From Vibrio fluminensis (GTDB lineage: Bacteria > Pseudomonadota > Gammaproteobacteria > Enterobacterales > Vibrionaceae), in the NCBI RefSeq assembly GCF_015278125.1, contig NZ_JADILO010000018.1, forward strand, positions 1-64,000: DNA of 64,000 nt, in the 5' to 3' direction. Below are positions 44,824-54,861 of this stretch, piece after piece (the stretch's first letter is position 1; the number at the start of each line of letters is the position of its first letter). Under the pieces are notes generated by a model, which saw nothing but the letters and a program-made list of their open reading frames with translations, made no database searches and was not told the origin of the DNA. The position numbers were made by a program, and so were the translations under genes.

Positions 44824-46130
44824 TATACTTCCCTCATCGCTTTATTTAATCCGACCATAATTGGGCTAACTAAGTAGTCCCATAGCGTTCTTTCCTCACC
44901 AAGGATCAAAACCTCAGTCAGCATGCCAGGATAAAGCTCTACACCATGGTTAGTCGTTAAATTTTCAACCGCATCCGCGTCAAAACGAATGGTGACTAAA
45001 TAACCTTGCGTTGCTTGCTCATCACCGCCCTGCACTACCCTATCAGCAGAAACATGCAACACTTGCCCTTCTACAGGTGGTGTATTGCGAGCACTGTAGG
45101 CGGTTAACCTCACTCTGGCATCCAAACCCGGTCTAACTACATCAATGTCTTTTGGCGAGACCACCGCTTCAACAATTAACTCATCACTATCAGGGACTAT
45201 TTCCATCAAAACTTGTCCCGGCTTAATCACACCGCCAATACTTGCGATGTTCATCCCCACCACTTTTCCTGCGAACTCGCTGCGAATTAATATTCTTTCA
45301 CGAATATCCAAAGCCGTTTTGATCAGTTGCTGGACATCTCTTAGCTCATCATTGACCGCCTTTAACTGAGTCGCGTATTCGCGTTGCAATTCGAGTACTT
45401 GATTGCGATAACTCTGATGTAAAGATTCCAGCTCTCGTTCAGTAACATCAATGGTTAAGGTGATTTCCGCTAACTCAGCATCTATCCTTGCTTTATGTCG
45501 TAGCAACTCCAGCATACGGGTTTTTGAGACATAACCTTTATCGACCAACCCTTTGGTCATCGCAACCTCTTGTTGAACTAAATCTCGTTGAGTTGCAATC
45601 GCTTTTTTTTGAAATTGATTACCTTTGATCTTCTCCTCAAACAGCGCCAATTTCTGCTGATATTGTGAATCAATCAACTGCTGCCGAAGTTTCGCCTGCT
45701 CAAACTGAACGTTTTCACTGCGAAGCAAACCGTCCACGACCAGCTCTTCATCGCTTGTTTCCAATAGATTTGACCAAGAAATTGTTGAACGACCTTCAGT
45801 TAATGCTCGCAAGCGTGCTTGTTGAGCAAGCAACGAATAGCTGCGGTAAAGAAAGCGACGATAATCAGCTTCTGCTTTAGTGTCCGAGAGTTCAATAAGC
45901 GCTTGGCCGATTTCTACCTGCTGCCCTTCTTTAACAAACACTTGTTTTACCCAACCACCTTGTAGATGTTGGATTTGTTTCCGCTTACTTTCGACGACTA
46001 GACTCCCCTGCGCAACAGATGCTGAGCTCAGCGCCATGTTCATAGACCACCATAGAAAGCCTCCCACGGTAAAAAGCGAGACCAAGGTTCCAAGAATAAT
46101 CAGGCGCTTAGTGCTAAATAAGTTTTCCAT
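44823..46130 (-). CDS. HlyD-family membrane fusion protein of type I secretion
   Basis: 435 residues: one N-terminal membrane segment (about 8-30), a lipoyl/barrel part with VVESKRKQIQHLQGGWVKQV and VKEGQQVEIGQAL, a long coiled coil (about 90-275) and a C-terminal barrel (VRLTAYSARNTPPVEGQV, YPGMLTEVLILGEERT). PrtE/HlyD type; it links the ABC protein to an outer-membrane channel across the periplasm. No TolC-like gene is in the window, so a TolC encoded elsewhere is probably used. Nine bp downstream of the ABC gene. Confidence 0.9.
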   Translation of the reverse strand: MENLFSTKRLIILGTLVSLFTVGGFLWWSMNMALSSASVAQGSLVVESKRKQIQHLQGGWVKQVFVKEGQQVEIGQALIELSDTKAEADYRRFLYRSYSLLAQQARLRALTEGRSTISWSNLLETSDEELVVDGLLRSENVQFEQAKLRQQLIDSQYQQKLALFEEKIKGNQFQKKAIATQRDLVQQEVAMTKGLVDKGYVSKTRMLELLRHKARIDAELAEITLTIDVTERELESLHQSYRNQVLELQREYATQLKAVNDELRDVQQLIKTALDIRERILIRSEFAGKVVGMNIASIGGVIKPGQVLMEIVPDSDELIVEAVVSPKDIDVVRPGLDARVRLTAYSARNTPPVEGQVLHVSADRVVQGGDEQATQGYLVTIRFDADAVENLTTNHGVELYPGMLTEVLILGEERTLWDYLVSPIMVGLNKAMREV

Positions 46131-46139
46131 AACGCCTCC

Positions 46140-47831
46140 TTAAGCGGTTTTTGTTTTGGGAGTAGAAACGCTTTCATTCTCTACATGCAAACCAAGAAAC
46201 TGTTCACAAGTGCCCGCTTTTTCGACCTTGCCATCTTTAAGCTGTATCACCCAGTCCATCTGACGCAGAAAGCCTGGTCGATGACTGATCATCACAACAG
46301 TGATTTGATTCTCTTTGCAATATTGCAGCACAATCGCGAGCGCAGTTTCCCCTTCAGGGTCGAGGTTTGAATTGGGTTCATCTAACACCAAAACTTTTGG
46401 GTTGGAATAAATGGCTCTAGCAAGTCCAATACGTTGCTTCTGACCACCAGAGAGCAATACGCCTCCCTCGCCGATGTAAGTATCATATCCTTCGGGTAAC
46501 GCGATAATCAGCTCATGAATACAAGCTAATTTCGCGGCGCGTACCACCGCTTCATCATCTCCCACCGTGAATCGACAAATATTCTGCTTCACCGTGCCTG
46601 CCAAGAGGCCAACATGCTGAGGAAGATAGCCAATGTATTGACCAAACTGGTTGAGATCCCACTTCTCAATGCTGGCGCCATCCACCATGATGTCACCCAT
46701 GGTAGGTTGATAAATACCCATTAACAGCCCAGCTAACGTCGACTTACCTGAACCAGAATTGCCCATCACTGCCAGTGCGTTGCCCGCTCCCAGTTTAAAA
46801 TTGATGCCATGAATGGTCGGTTTACGCGCATGAGCGAATTTCAAACTCACATTGCTAAATTGAATCTCACCTTTGGGTTCGGGCAAAAGCGTTTTAGGGG
46901 AGGCATCGGTCTCAATAACAATCTGATTCAAACTCTGCCAAGATTTGAACGCGCTGTACCAAGACTTCCAGCCACTGACCGCACTCTCAAACGGACTCAG
47001 CACACGACCAATTAAGATTGAGCTTGCAATCACCGCTCCTATACCAATATGTTGTCCTAGTGCAAGGTAAACGCCACAGGTTAAAACCGCGACTTGCAAA
47101 AGAGTACGAAAATAACGGCTAATCGCCAGTAATAGACTGGCGCGTGAATTGACCAACCATTGTAAATTGAGTACCTGAGCATTAGTTTTTTGCCATGATT
47201 TACCCACATTCTCACTCATCCCCATCGCTTTAAGGGTCGGTGCGTTACGCAGATAGTCGTTAAGCTCCATACTCACTCGTGCCGTTGTTTCTTGTGCCTC
47301 CGCACTCATCTTACGTCCACCAAGCATCATCGTAAGTGCCAGCAAGGCGAACACCACAACACCGGTTAAAGCAGCAAAACCGATATAAGGATGAAAACTA
47401 AACAACAGCAACAAAAACAGCGGAGTAAATGGTAAATCAAGAATAGAACTGGTTGATGGCGAAACGAGAAAATTACGCAGCGTCGTCAAGTTGTGCAATG
47501 CATGCTTTTCTATGCGGTTCGCTTTTGAAGAGGCAGCAATACTTCTCGCTAGCAGGTCGCCGCTTAGGCTCGCATCAAGCTTCAGAGCAGAGCGCTGCAT
47601 CAACATCGTGCGAATATGCTCCAACAACGCCTGTGAACTTACTAAGAACAGAGTGATCAGTAGCAATGCGATTAACGTCTCTAGACTGGCACTGCTCATC
47701 ACTCGATCGAATAGCTGCAAGCTGTATATTGGTACAGCAAGAACCAATATATTAATACCAAAACTAAAGCCAATTGCAGCCCAAATTTCTTTCCTTACTG
47801 CAGTGAAAGGATCCTTTCTATTCTGATACAT
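46140..47831 (-). CDS. Type I secretion ABC transporter (PrtD type)
   Basis: 563 residues: membrane domain (about 20-300; six segments) and ATPase domain with Walker A GNSGSGKSTL, signature LSGGQKQR, Walker B KVLVLDEP and the H-loop in MISHRPGF. There is no N-terminal C39 peptidase-like domain, as in PrtD-type exporters of RTX proteases. It should export the RTX protein encoded opposite it. ATG 47831 is taken; TTG 47837 opens the frame. Confidence 0.9.
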   Translation of the reverse strand: MYQNRKDPFTAVRKEIWAAIGFSFGINILVLAVPIYSLQLFDRVMSSASLETLIALLLITLFLVSSQALLEHIRTMLMQRSALKLDASLSGDLLARSIAASSKANRIEKHALHNLTTLRNFLVSPSTSSILDLPFTPLFLLLLFSFHPYIGFAALTGVVVFALLALTMMLGGRKMSAEAQETTARVSMELNDYLRNAPTLKAMGMSENVGKSWQKTNAQVLNLQWLVNSRASLLLAISRYFRTLLQVAVLTCGVYLALGQHIGIGAVIASSILIGRVLSPFESAVSGWKSWYSAFKSWQSLNQIVIETDASPKTLLPEPKGEIQFSNVSLKFAHARKPTIHGINFKLGAGNALAVMGNSGSGKSTLAGLLMGIYQPTMGDIMVDGASIEKWDLNQFGQYIGYLPQHVGLLAGTVKQNICRFTVGDDEAVVRAAKLACIHELIIALPEGYDTYIGEGGVLLSGGQKQRIGLARAIYSNPKVLVLDEPNSNLDPEGETALAIVLQYCKENQITVVMISHRPGFLRQMDWVIQLKDGKVEKAGTCEQFLGLHVENESVSTPKTKTA

Positions 47832-47897
47832 ACTCAAGCCAACTTTGTTGCATATAGTTATTTAGTTGAGTATAGACACTGTTAACTGACTCGCTAG

Positions 47898-48533
47898 CTA
47901 AAGTAGTTGATACCTTTGGCTAATTTCATATCCCGTAATCGTTTCGCGATGGCTCTCTTTAATCACCCAATTAATAGGATTACGCACCCAGGGTTGCGGG
48001 TCATCGTATGGAAAATGGTTAATTACGCGTAACGCCACGACTTCCGTCCCAAGCGATTGACACGTCTCCACACAACGTTTTGCATGCCAAGCTTGGGCTA
48101 TTACACCCATCTTATTCCCAAGCGCGACACCGTGCGCTTTTTGCGCGACATCTAATGTGGTTTGATAACCCTCTTCCGCCAACACAACGAAACCCGAACT
48201 TTTACAATAGAGAGCGACCTCTTGTTGCACATAGAGTGGTATCTTCGGGTAACACTGAGAAATAACATCAACAATTTGAGCTAATTGAATATTGGTACTT
48301 GCTCCATCACCAAAAGAAAATCCAACAATAAACTCGGAATCTTCAAACGAACCAAAATCATTTAAGAACAAGGGCTGACGAGAAAGGTAATCAAAGACTT
48401 TTTTTTGCGAGCCTTTATCCAAAGGATAATCACACTCAGCATATTGAAACTCAGGCAGTGCCCAACCACTCGAGTGATTGAATTCCGATAACGATGGATT
48501 AATAAACGCTGCAAACTGATAAAATTGACGCAT
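47898..48533 (-). CDS. Unknown protein, possibly DUF218-like
   Basis: 211 residues, no signal or membrane segments. GFSFGDGASTN, an Ala/Gly stretch GVALGNKMGVIAQAWHAKR and FPYDDPQPWVRNPINWVIKE are its most distinct parts; the VIAQAWHAKRC followed by a second Rossmann-like strand resembles DUF218 proteins (as at 4834-5700). It is 66 bp upstream of the ABC gene on the same strand, so it may lead that operon. Function unknown; the family call is weak. Confidence 0.5.
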   Translation of the reverse strand: MRQFYQFAAFINPSLSEFNHSSGWALPEFQYAECDYPLDKGSQKKVFDYLSRQPLFLNDFGSFEDSEFIVGFSFGDGASTNIQLAQIVDVISQCYPKIPLYVQQEVALYCKSSGFVVLAEEGYQTTLDVAQKAHGVALGNKMGVIAQAWHAKRCVETCQSLGTEVVALRVINHFPYDDPQPWVRNPINWVIKESHRETITGYEISQRYQLL

Positions 48534-48789
48534 TATGGCTACCTAAGAAAGCTTAAACCCAACTAGCCATTATCATTCGTTGATAAAAAATATAAGTATT
48601 TAAGGCGATTAGATGTTTGGCAAAGGCTTCTCAGCCCTTCTACCCTATGTCCAAAATTAAACCAATTTTTTATAGTCTAGTCATCGCCGTCATCTCTGCC
48701 AGTACCATTTTATTTCTTTGAGCATAGCATCATTTAAAACTTGTATTATCATTATGTTAGGACTCATGTTAAATGGAAGTAAGCATTTC

Positions 48790-50217
48790 ATGCCACCACA
48801 TCGCTTATTAGCAATGATTCTAGGATCAACGGCTAGCTTGCCACTATATAGTTTGGCGAGCGAGAGCAGCGTTGCGGAAGAGATAAGCTTTTATGGTCAG
48901 CGTAGTGTCAATGCTAGCCAGCATGAAGAAAAATCCAAACAAGAGTTTTATCGCCGAGCCATCGCTCCGGTGATCGCCCCTTCAGAAAGCGATGTAGGAA
49001 AAGATGCAGAAAAAACAACCAAAGCGCATACTCCGCTAATCAAAGCGTCTACGCAAATCTCTCTATCACGCAATGAGTTGTTGTTAGCTAAAAAAGCCCA
49101 ACACTACATTGAGACAAACTATCGAAAAGAAACAGGTTTGTGGGACTCAGTCCAAGGCTACCCTCATACCACTATGTGGGATATTGGCAGTGGGATTGGC
49201 GCTACCTTAGCACTTGAAGCCTTAGAGCTAAAAACAACAGAAGAAGTGCATATCGAGTTAACGCGGACACTCGCCACCTTACAAGCCATGCCACTCTACA
49301 AGAACCGACTTCCTAATCGTGAATACAACACCAAGACCGCCCTACCTTCCGGTAAGTTAAGCACCTCGAAAAGTAATGGTAACGGTTGGTCTGCTTTAGA
49401 TATTGGTCGCCTATTAATCTGGCTAAAAATCCTCATTCAGATCCACCCTGAATTTCACGATCAAGTACTGGCAGTCGTGAATAAATGGCAATTAGATCAA
49501 GCCATTCACCAAGGTACCTTATTTGGTACCAAACTGCATAAAAACAAAGAGTACTATCGGCAAGAGGGTCGCCACGGGTATCTGCAATACGCCGCCAATG
49601 GCTTTGCGATGTTCGACTATCAAGTGACTCTGCCTGACTTAGAGAGTTTCATTTCAACGGTTAAAATCAATGGCACAAATCTCGAAATTGACACTCGTAA
49701 TGTACCGTTTTTGACCAGCGATCCCTACGTATTAGCCAGCATTGAATTTGGTCAAGATACACAATGGAATCAGATCAATACGATCTATCAATTGCATAAA
49801 GATAAATCTAAACAAGCAGGCACTCTCTACAGCTATGCGGAAGATGCAATGAGTAAAAACCCTTGGTTTGCTTACAACAATCTCTACTACTACGGTAAAC
49901 CGTGGACGAGCGTAAGCCCTGCGGGTAAGGTTATCGAAAATCCTCAAATTTTTAGCCACAAAGTGGCTATTGGCTTTAGTGTGCTATTTGATGACGAGTT
50001 TGCTCAAGATCTATTTGAATCTGTGCTAAATAACAGCTTACACGCCCGAAGTGTACCAACTGGTCAATATGAAAACGGGGGACTAAACACCTCATTCAAC
50101 ATCAATACCAACTCACTCGTTTTGGTCTCACTTTGGTTTAAACAAAATGGCTACCAACCAATTTACCAAGTCACAAACCCGAGCCTGTTATCTAGCAAGC
50201 AACAAAATATCGACTAG
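48790..50217 (+). CDS. Fourth DUF3131 protein, exported
   Basis: 475 residues. Signal peptide MPPHRLLAMILGSTASLPLY, a 65-residue polar spacer, then DUF3131: YRKETGLWDSVQGYPHTTMW, RLPNREYNTK, GWSALDIGRLL, QEGRHGYLQYA, NPWFAYNNLYYYG, NINTNSLVLVSLWF. It is more diverged than the other three, with Trp replacing Val in TGLW and Phe/Asn changes in the pYFVYdt block. GGAAGTAAG stands before ATG 48790; upstream ATGs 48754 and 48766 and TTG 48718 are in frame. The hybrid kinase follows after 35 bp, so the two are probably one operon. Confidence 0.75.
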   Translation: MPPHRLLAMILGSTASLPLYSLASESSVAEEISFYGQRSVNASQHEEKSKQEFYRRAIAPVIAPSESDVGKDAEKTTKAHTPLIKASTQISLSRNELLLAKKAQHYIETNYRKETGLWDSVQGYPHTTMWDIGSGIGATLALEALELKTTEEVHIELTRTLATLQAMPLYKNRLPNREYNTKTALPSGKLSTSKSNGNGWSALDIGRLLIWLKILIQIHPEFHDQVLAVVNKWQLDQAIHQGTLFGTKLHKNKEYYRQEGRHGYLQYAANGFAMFDYQVTLPDLESFISTVKINGTNLEIDTRNVPFLTSDPYVLASIEFGQDTQWNQINTIYQLHKDKSKQAGTLYSYAEDAMSKNPWFAYNNLYYYGKPWTSVSPAGKVIENPQIFSHKVAIGFSVLFDDEFAQDLFESVLNNSLHARSVPTGQYENGGLNTSFNINTNSLVLVSLWFKQNGYQPIYQVTNPSLLSSKQQNID

Positions 50218-50252
50218 GCTTTGAATATCAACAATAAATTAAGTTGCTCGTC

Positions 50253-52667
50253 ATGGCTAAATTAAAACAATCGATACGCTTACAAATGGTACTCGCCAGT
50301 GCTCTGATTCTCGGCTTAGTACTCACATTCGCTTCTTTTAATCATTATTACAAAGAATTGGAAAGCGAACTTAGAGATTTGCAAATTACCATGTCAGACA
50401 CGGAATCATTGATGCTTGAAGTCCGTCGTCGCGAGAAAGACTTTCTTAGTCGAGTGGATGCAAAATATGTTGACGAGACTTTACTGCAAATCGGATCACT
50501 CACAAGTAGCATTAGCCACATACAAACCGTATTCAACAAGCATCAATTTGATTTTCAGTACTCAACTCAAGAATTATTAAACTCAATTACCAACTACACC
50601 AAGACATTCGAGCTTTTAGCGGCGCAAAAAATACTCATCGAAGGTGAAAACCGCACCGGACTCATCGAGGACTTTAAAGAAGCGTGGTTCAACTTGGAAA
50701 GAACCATGCTCATTAACGGTGATGAACGCTACCATGACACCATTATTTCGCTACAAGAGAGCACCTACTATTTCTTCCGCACCTTTAATCCTGAACAATT
50801 GGTTAACTCGCAAAATCTAATCTTCAAACTCTCATTTTTGTCCGCAGGTGACACACAAGCCGTTCGAGAGGCCATTTTAAACTATCAACAAAATTTCAAT
50901 GCACTTCAACGTGCCTATCAGGCTCTCGGCTATGACCACAACTCCGGTTTACGCGGTGAACTGAGGCGTGAGATTCATGATGTTGAATCTAAATTAGAAA
51001 TTATGCATCAACATATCCCAGCACAAATTCAAACTAAGCTAGATAATATCGACCGAGATACGCACATCATCATGCTTGCGCTCACCTTATGTTTGGCCGG
51101 TATCCTTGGCTACGCTACATGGTCAATAACACGCTTAGAACGCCGGCTAGTTAAATCTGAAGACGAGGCAAAAATCTCCAATAAAGCAAAGAGTACCTTT
51201 CTCGCCAATATGTCTCATGAAATTCGCACGCCGCTAAACGGTATTATCGGTATGTCTCAGATCATCGCGGATACGACGCTTACACCGAATCAACGTGACT
51301 ACCTGCATGCGATAGATACGTCATCGCAAACGTTGTTGATGCTCATCAATGATGTCCTTGATCTGTCGAAAATTGAATCTGGGCATATCGAGATCACAGC
51401 CTACCCATCTGATGTTCGTGATGCGATTTATGATACGGCCGCTATGATTGCGGTGAAAGCCACGGAGAAAGATGTCGATATCGACATTCAAATCAGCAAT
51501 GAAACGCCTTACAGCGTCAAAATTGACGAACACAGACTGCGTCAAATTTTAATGAACCTCGTCTCAAACGCCGTCAAATTCACAAGCCAAGGTAAAGTAA
51601 CGATAAGTGTTGATACAGATATGGAAGATGGTCAATGCTTGCTCACTTTCGCCGTCACTGACACAGGAATAGGCATTGATAGCGATAAACTTGACGATAT
51701 TTTCTCTCCATTTAAGCAAGAAGATAGCTCCATTACCCGCAATTTCGGTGGTACTGGCTTAGGCTTAAGTATCAGCAGTCAGCTAGCGGATCTACTTGGT
51801 GGTAAGCTAAAAGTTGAATCTAAGAAAGGTGAAGGCAGTCGTTTCTATTTCACTCTACCCGTTGAACTGTTGGAGCGAATCCCAAGAAAGCAAACCTCCG
51901 TAGCACAGCACGCATGTATTGTATGTGAGCAAGAGACTATTAGCCAAGACCTCGAACGTTCATTGCTATTCTATGGCGTCAATAAAGTAACACGGACAAA
52001 CACCATATCTCACAGTGTAGATAGTGATATTTTCTTTTTATTCCATGGTGAAAACCAACGCACATTAGACAATATCGATAAGTTGCAAAAGCTTTCTCCT
52101 GCAACACCCATTGTCATCATTCAAACCTTAGCAACTGCGGGTATCGATTATGAGGACAAAGTGGATGGGATTGTTAAATACCCAATATTGGGTTCACGAT
52201 TAATCACATCAATTGCACAATCTAAAGAAGCGTTACGTGAGCGTATGTTGCACTACAGCGCGAAAGTGCAAAGTCCCGTTAAAGAGCCTAGCCACAACGG
52301 CAGAGTTTTGATTGTTGAGGACAATAGCGTAAACCAACAGGTGGTTTCACTGTTCTTGAAAAAAGCCAGCTATCAGTACGATATTGCTAACAACGGTTTG
52401 GAAGCGTTAAACAAAATTAAGCAAGGTGAGCGGTATCAAATCTTGTTAATGGACTGCATGATGCCAGAAATGGATGGCTTTACCGCCACATTAGAGATAA
52501 GAAACCATGAAAAACTCAATAACCTGCCTTCTACGCCTATTGTTGCGTTGACTGCCAGCGTATTGGATCAAGATATAAAGCGCTGTATTGACGTTGGAAT
52601 GGATGACTATTTGGCTAAGCCACTCAAAAAAGACAAGTTGTATTCGATTCTAGAGAAGTACGTTTGA
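50253..52667 (+). CDS. Hybrid sensor histidine kinase
   Basis: 804 residues. Two membrane segments (about 10-28 and 275-295) enclose a helical periplasmic sensor of about 240 residues. Then HisKA with FLANMSHEIRTPLNGIIGMS (phospho-His near 320), HATPase with LMNLVSNAVKFT, DTGIGI and GGTGLGLSIS, a degenerate receiver-like segment (about 540-650, no clear phospho-Asp) and a C-terminal receiver with LIVEDNSVNQQ, LLMDCMMPEMDG and LAKPLKK. There is no HPt domain, so an outside one is needed; the protein at 57697-58038 is a candidate. Its place beside a DUF3131 gene ties it to the matrix locus. Confidence 0.85.
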   Translation: MAKLKQSIRLQMVLASALILGLVLTFASFNHYYKELESELRDLQITMSDTESLMLEVRRREKDFLSRVDAKYVDETLLQIGSLTSSISHIQTVFNKHQFDFQYSTQELLNSITNYTKTFELLAAQKILIEGENRTGLIEDFKEAWFNLERTMLINGDERYHDTIISLQESTYYFFRTFNPEQLVNSQNLIFKLSFLSAGDTQAVREAILNYQQNFNALQRAYQALGYDHNSGLRGELRREIHDVESKLEIMHQHIPAQIQTKLDNIDRDTHIIMLALTLCLAGILGYATWSITRLERRLVKSEDEAKISNKAKSTFLANMSHEIRTPLNGIIGMSQIIADTTLTPNQRDYLHAIDTSSQTLLMLINDVLDLSKIESGHIEITAYPSDVRDAIYDTAAMIAVKATEKDVDIDIQISNETPYSVKIDEHRLRQILMNLVSNAVKFTSQGKVTISVDTDMEDGQCLLTFAVTDTGIGIDSDKLDDIFSPFKQEDSSITRNFGGTGLGLSISSQLADLLGGKLKVESKKGEGSRFYFTLPVELLERIPRKQTSVAQHACIVCEQETISQDLERSLLFYGVNKVTRTNTISHSVDSDIFFLFHGENQRTLDNIDKLQKLSPATPIVIIQTLATAGIDYEDKVDGIVKYPILGSRLITSIAQSKEALRERMLHYSAKVQSPVKEPSHNGRVLIVEDNSVNQQVVSLFLKKASYQYDIANNGLEALNKIKQGERYQILLMDCMMPEMDGFTATLEIRNHEKLNNLPSTPIVALTASVLDQDIKRCIDVGMDDYLAKPLKKDKLYSILEKYV

Positions 52668-53006
52668 ACCCATAAGTGCAATTAAACTTTTGAATTAAAG
52701 TAAAGTAACCCAAAATGATTAGCAGAAAATGCTAATGAATTTAGAATGCGAATCACAGGATAAATGTAACTGCTGATTAAATTATTTACTAATTTATGGG
52801 AGCAAAGCCCCTATTTGTATAATTCATAACACGAATTAATGGGTTTTTTGTTGTTACAATTTACACAGCTCAATTTGAGTAGTATTTTCTTACTATAAAC
52901 ATAAAAAACCTTCGCTTGCCGACTGGAACTCCAAGTTTTTTGCTGACGCTTGGAGAACAAAAAAGCCGCTTTACGCGGCTTTTTTACATTTAAACAAATC
53001 TAATCG
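52668..53006. terminator. Intergenic region with two hairpins between convergent genes
   Basis: Hairpin 1: CTCCAAG / CTTGGAG at 52928-52954 with a 13-base loop. Hairpin 2: AAAAAAGCCGC, loop TTTAC, GCGGCTTTTTT at 52959-52985, with T-tracts on both strands, a clear bidirectional terminator for the kinase (plus) and BCCT (minus) genes. The first 260 bp are A/T-rich with nothing recognised. Confidence 0.8.
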
Positions 53007-54671
53007 TTAAGCTTTAGCTTTTTGCGACTTCTTTGTGGTTGGACGCGGTTCATCCATCAAACCTTTGACTAGTGATACCGATGCCACCAATAGTACTAAG
53101 GTAAACGGTAAACCAGTCGTCACAGCCATTGCTTGAGCTGCTGCCAAACCACCACCTAGTAATAGCGCAATTGCAACTAAACCTTCGAATGTACACCAGA
53201 ACACACGTTGTGGGGTTGGTGCATCCACTTTACCACCAGCGGCAATGGTATCGATAACCAGTGAGCCCGAGTCTGCTGAAGTAATAAAGAATACGACAAC
53301 CAACACGATACCGACTAGAGACGTAATTTCTGATAGAGGCATCACATCAAGCATTGCGAACAGTTTCAGAGGAAGTTCTGCATCAAATACCGCTTGGTAA
53401 CCATCGTTCACGTATTGGCTGATCGCTGTACCACCAAATGCCGTCATCCACAGCACACATACTGTTGAAGGGATTAGAATTACACAAACGATAAACTCAC
53501 GCACAGAACGGCCACGAGACACACGTGCGATGAACATACCTACGAATGGTGACCATGAAATCCACCAAGCCCAGTAGAATGCAGTCCAGCCTTGCGAGTA
53601 ATTCACATCTTCACGACCAAATGGCATTGATAGCGCAGGAATGTTCGCTAAGTAAGCGCCAATATTTTCAAAGAAACCTGTAAAGATCGCGACCGTTGGA
53701 CCGACTACAATCACAAACAGTAGTAACAATGCCGCAAGACCCATGTTGATCTCAGACAGACGTTTTACACCACTATCTAGACCCGCAACTACAGAGATTA
53801 GCGCAAGTGCTGTGATGATAACGATAAGTACGATTTGCGTCGTATCTGTCATTGGCACGCCAAACAGGAAGTTTAGACCTGTTGCAGCTTGAGATGCACC
53901 GTAACCTAGTGACGTTGCTAGACCGAATACTGTTGCTACTACCGCAAGAATATCAATCACGTGGCCAACCCAACCCCATACTCGCTCACCGAATAGTGGG
54001 TAGAAGATTGAACGCATTGTCAGTGGCAAGCCTTTGTTGAACGAGAAGATCGCTAAACCCAGTGCTAATAAGGCATAAATTGACCAAGGGTGTAGAGCCC
54101 AGTGGTAAATTGTCGCCGCCATACCTAGCGCAGATGCCGCTTCAGTATCACCAATTGCGCCACCTAGTGGTGACCAGTCAGTGCGCACGCCGTTTTCAAC
54201 TGTGACACCGTTTAGTGCTGCGCTGAAATGTGACATTGGCTCTGATACACCAAAGAATACCAGACCGATACCCATACCAGCAGCAAACAGCATTGCCAAC
54301 CAACCCGCGTAGCTGTAGTCCGGCGTAGCTTCAGTACCGCCGATTCTCACGCGACCAAGTGGTGTAACGATCAGGATTAAACAGATGAAAACAAAAATGT
54401 TACCTGCCGATAGGAAGAACCAATCAAGGTTGGAAGTTAACCAGCCACGCAACCCAGCGAAAAACGGCTCTACTTGCTGTCTAAACGTTAGCGTTACGAT
54501 AACGAACAGAACAATTGCCATACCTGAAATTGCAAAAACGCGGTTGTGGATATCTAGACCGAATGGACCTACTTTTAAAGCAACGTTATCTTGACCAATT
54601 TGGTAGTCAGTATCGATAGCGTTTACCTTACCGTCGGGACGTTGGATCCCGCCATTATTATCAGTGCTCAC
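53007..54671 (-). CDS. BCCT-family compatible-solute transporter
   Basis: 554 residues, about 12 membrane segments. BCCT features: the Na+-coupling motif GMGIGLVFFGVSEP and the Trp-rich YWAWWISWSPFVGMFIARVSRGR that lines the substrate site. It imports betaine, choline, carnitine or a similar solute for osmotic protection; vibrios carry several copies and the substrate cannot be fixed. Start is GTG 54671 with AAGGAG seven bases upstream. Stands alone; terminator at 52959. Confidence 0.9.
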   Translation of the reverse strand: MSTDNNGGIQRPDGKVNAIDTDYQIGQDNVALKVGPFGLDIHNRVFAISGMAIVLFVIVTLTFRQQVEPFFAGLRGWLTSNLDWFFLSAGNIFVFICLILIVTPLGRVRIGGTEATPDYSYAGWLAMLFAAGMGIGLVFFGVSEPMSHFSAALNGVTVENGVRTDWSPLGGAIGDTEAASALGMAATIYHWALHPWSIYALLALGLAIFSFNKGLPLTMRSIFYPLFGERVWGWVGHVIDILAVVATVFGLATSLGYGASQAATGLNFLFGVPMTDTTQIVLIVIITALALISVVAGLDSGVKRLSEINMGLAALLLLFVIVVGPTVAIFTGFFENIGAYLANIPALSMPFGREDVNYSQGWTAFYWAWWISWSPFVGMFIARVSRGRSVREFIVCVILIPSTVCVLWMTAFGGTAISQYVNDGYQAVFDAELPLKLFAMLDVMPLSEITSLVGIVLVVVFFITSADSGSLVIDTIAAGGKVDAPTPQRVFWCTFEGLVAIALLLGGGLAAAQAMAVTTGLPFTLVLLVASVSLVKGLMDEPRPTTKKSQKAKA

Positions 54672-54861
54672 GATTTATCTCCTTAAAAACGTGACCATGG
54701 AGAGAGTTTTATTATTCTTTTTATTGAGATAGGTGGCTCTTTTCTGATCCAAACACTCAGAATAAATGAAACTATATGTATATTAGTCATTTATAAGACG
54801 CCAAGATAATAAACCCTAGCGCCCTATATTGCACTTTATTTTTACCGACAAATAACAATAA

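Noticed and set aside
44823..48533. TolC-like outer-membrane gene in the secretion cluster
   Set aside because: Searched for by eye among the frames around the ABC and HlyD genes; none has a TolC pattern, so an unlinked TolC is assumed.
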